Assembly: GCF_000422885.1 (NCBI RefSeq)
Contig: NZ_AUGX01000027.1
Coordinates: 1 to 64,000 of the forward strand
Reading direction: 5' to 3'
Length of the DNA stretch: 64,000 nt
Source of the DNA: Ottowia thiooxydans DSM 14619
Lineage (GTDB): Bacteria > Pseudomonadota > Gammaproteobacteria > Burkholderiales > Burkholderiaceae_C
The notes below the pieces were generated by a model. The model ran no database searches, was not told the DNA's origin, and worked only from the letters and a program-made list of their open reading frames with translations. Both the position numbers and the translations under genes were made by a program. Shown one piece after another: positions 63,124 to 64,000 of this stretch (position 1 is the stretch's first letter; the number at the start of each line of letters is the position of its first letter).

Positions 63124-64000
63124 ATGAAACGCATCCTCATAGCTATCGCCCTGATTACAAGCACTGCAATCGCTCTTGCTGCTCCACTGAACGACCTGAA
63201 AGAAGGGCAGACTGGCCGCATCGAATTTTTTTCGACCACTCCAGAACATCGGCATGCCCTTGTGAACGGGCGCTTGGGGCCTGCATTAACGGTGACTGGT
63301 GACTTGCTGATGCCTACTATTCAAACGGAAGGGAAAATTCCCGCTGTGGTGTTTGCTCATGGAAGCGAGGGAGCTGCACCTAGATACTACGATTTCTGGG
63401 CAAGGGAATTGAATAAAGCTGGAATCGCAGTCCTGATTGTCGATAGCTTCAAGCCCCGGAACCTAGACCGAACAACTGGGAGTACTCAGTTGACGTACAA
63501 CATCACGGGCAACATGAGTGACAACGTTCATGCTCTCAAGCTGTTGGCAACCCACCCAAAGATTGATGCAGCACGCATATTTTCGATGGGCTGGTCAATG
63601 GGGGCAACTGTTGTGCAAGACACGGCATTTCCGTCATATGCAAAACCAATACTCGGAACTACAAATGTCAAATGGGCTGGATCAATTGCACTTTACGGGG
63701 GGTGCAACATAACCCGACGCGTGGATCACAACGGTACGAATCAATCCCCGCTTTTTCTGCTACTTGCTGAACTAGACGACAACACACCTGCTGCGAATTG
63801 CGTGACCTATGCGAAGCGTTTGGTCGCAGCGGGTAACAACGTGCTCTACAAGGTGTATGAGGGCGCTTACCATGACTGGGACACTGACTTTAATCACCGT
63901 GTCAACCATGGCATTTTTGCAGACTGCGACATCGAAGTGAAGATTACCCCGAACTCCGGGTATGGGACAGCAGTTGATTACAAGACTGGAAAGACTATCA
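63124..64000 (+). CDS. Dienelactone hydrolase-like exported alpha/beta hydrolase (cut by window end)
   Basis: The frame from ATG 63124 runs off the right edge (~292 codons inside). It starts MKRILIAIALITSTAIALAA, a signal peptide. The alpha/beta-hydrolase core is clear: PAVVFAHGSEG, the nucleophile elbow FSMGWSMGA (S158), LLLAELDDNTP (acid) and VYEGAYHDWD (histidine). Dienelactone hydrolase relatives act on lactones or esters, and the substrate is unknown. It is probably cotranscribed with the secreted protein upstream. Confidence 0.8.
   Translation, partial: MKRILIAIALITSTAIALAAPLNDLKEGQTGRIEFFSTTPEHRHALVNGRLGPALTVTGDLLMPTIQTEGKIPAVVFAHGSEGAAPRYYDFWARELNKAGIAVLIVDSFKPRNLDRTTGSTQLTYNITGNMSDNVHALKLLATHPKIDAARIFSMGWSMGATVVQDTAFPSYAKPILGTTNVKWAGSIALYGGCNITRRVDHNGTNQSPLFLLLAELDDNTPAANCVTYAKRLVAAGNNVLYKVYEGAYHDWDTDFNHRVNHGIFADCDIEVKITPNSGYGTAVDYKTGKTI

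Overview
The window looks like a chromosome segment of a betaproteobacterium of the Burkholderiales, most likely a member of the Comamonadaceae. Protein similarity, the glnA-glnL-glnG order, the pcm-like/rhodanese/tolC/waaA neighbourhood and the CCCCCGAGGGGG-type intergenic terminator repeats all point that way. The taxon is an inference, because no rRNA gene is present.

1-15.6 kb is mostly core genome. It holds an IS3-type transposase end cut by the window edge, an EVE-domain protein, the SrkA kinase and a 4.3-copy 86-bp tandem repeat. Next come the nitrogen-control genes glnG and glnL, a small secreted protein and glnA, with two NtrC-type sites upstream of glnA. A MoaB/CinA-like protein, an RND adaptor and pump, a Pcm-like methyltransferase, a rhodanese and a TolC channel follow.

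15.7-22.1 kb looks like an insertion between tolC and waaA. It contains a VPTL/IPTL-CTERM surface protein, five glycosyltransferases of different folds, and exosortase H with its associated membrane protein. This reads as a sorting-plus-glycosylation cassette. 22.1-35.7 kb holds waaA, phosphomannomutase, an EamA transporter and riboflavin synthase. Then come two tandemly duplicated AraC regulators and two large IPTL-CTERM proteins (LRR and Kelch), which are probable substrates of the exosortase encoded 8-12 kb away. A hemerythrin-like protein, a FMN-binding stress protein and a CAU tRNA follow. A HigA antitoxin sits next to a HigB/RelE toxin broken by a 7-bp duplication.

37.7-64 kb, after a tRNA-Arg(ACG), is accessory DNA. 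The first part resembles an integrative element: AlpA, an HTH protein, a DUF5131 protein, a Rep-like protein, iteron-like repeats, MqsRA and a tyrosine recombinase with a flanking inverted repeat. The second part is one tightly packed minus-strand run of ten genes (58506 down to 45984). In transcription order these are a Phd-like protein, HsdR, an EVE-like/Mrr nuclease, HsdM, HsdS, SIR2, HerA, a GHKL ATPase with a C-terminal PD-(D/E)xK-like motif, a DUF6933-like protein and an unknown protein. It combines Type I restriction, a Type IV-like nuclease, a SIR2-HerA module and an unfamiliar ATPase-nuclease set, and is the best candidate here for a new system. The last 5 kb carries unknown genes, including a probable papain-like cysteine peptidase and a dienelactone-hydrolase-like enzyme that runs off the window.
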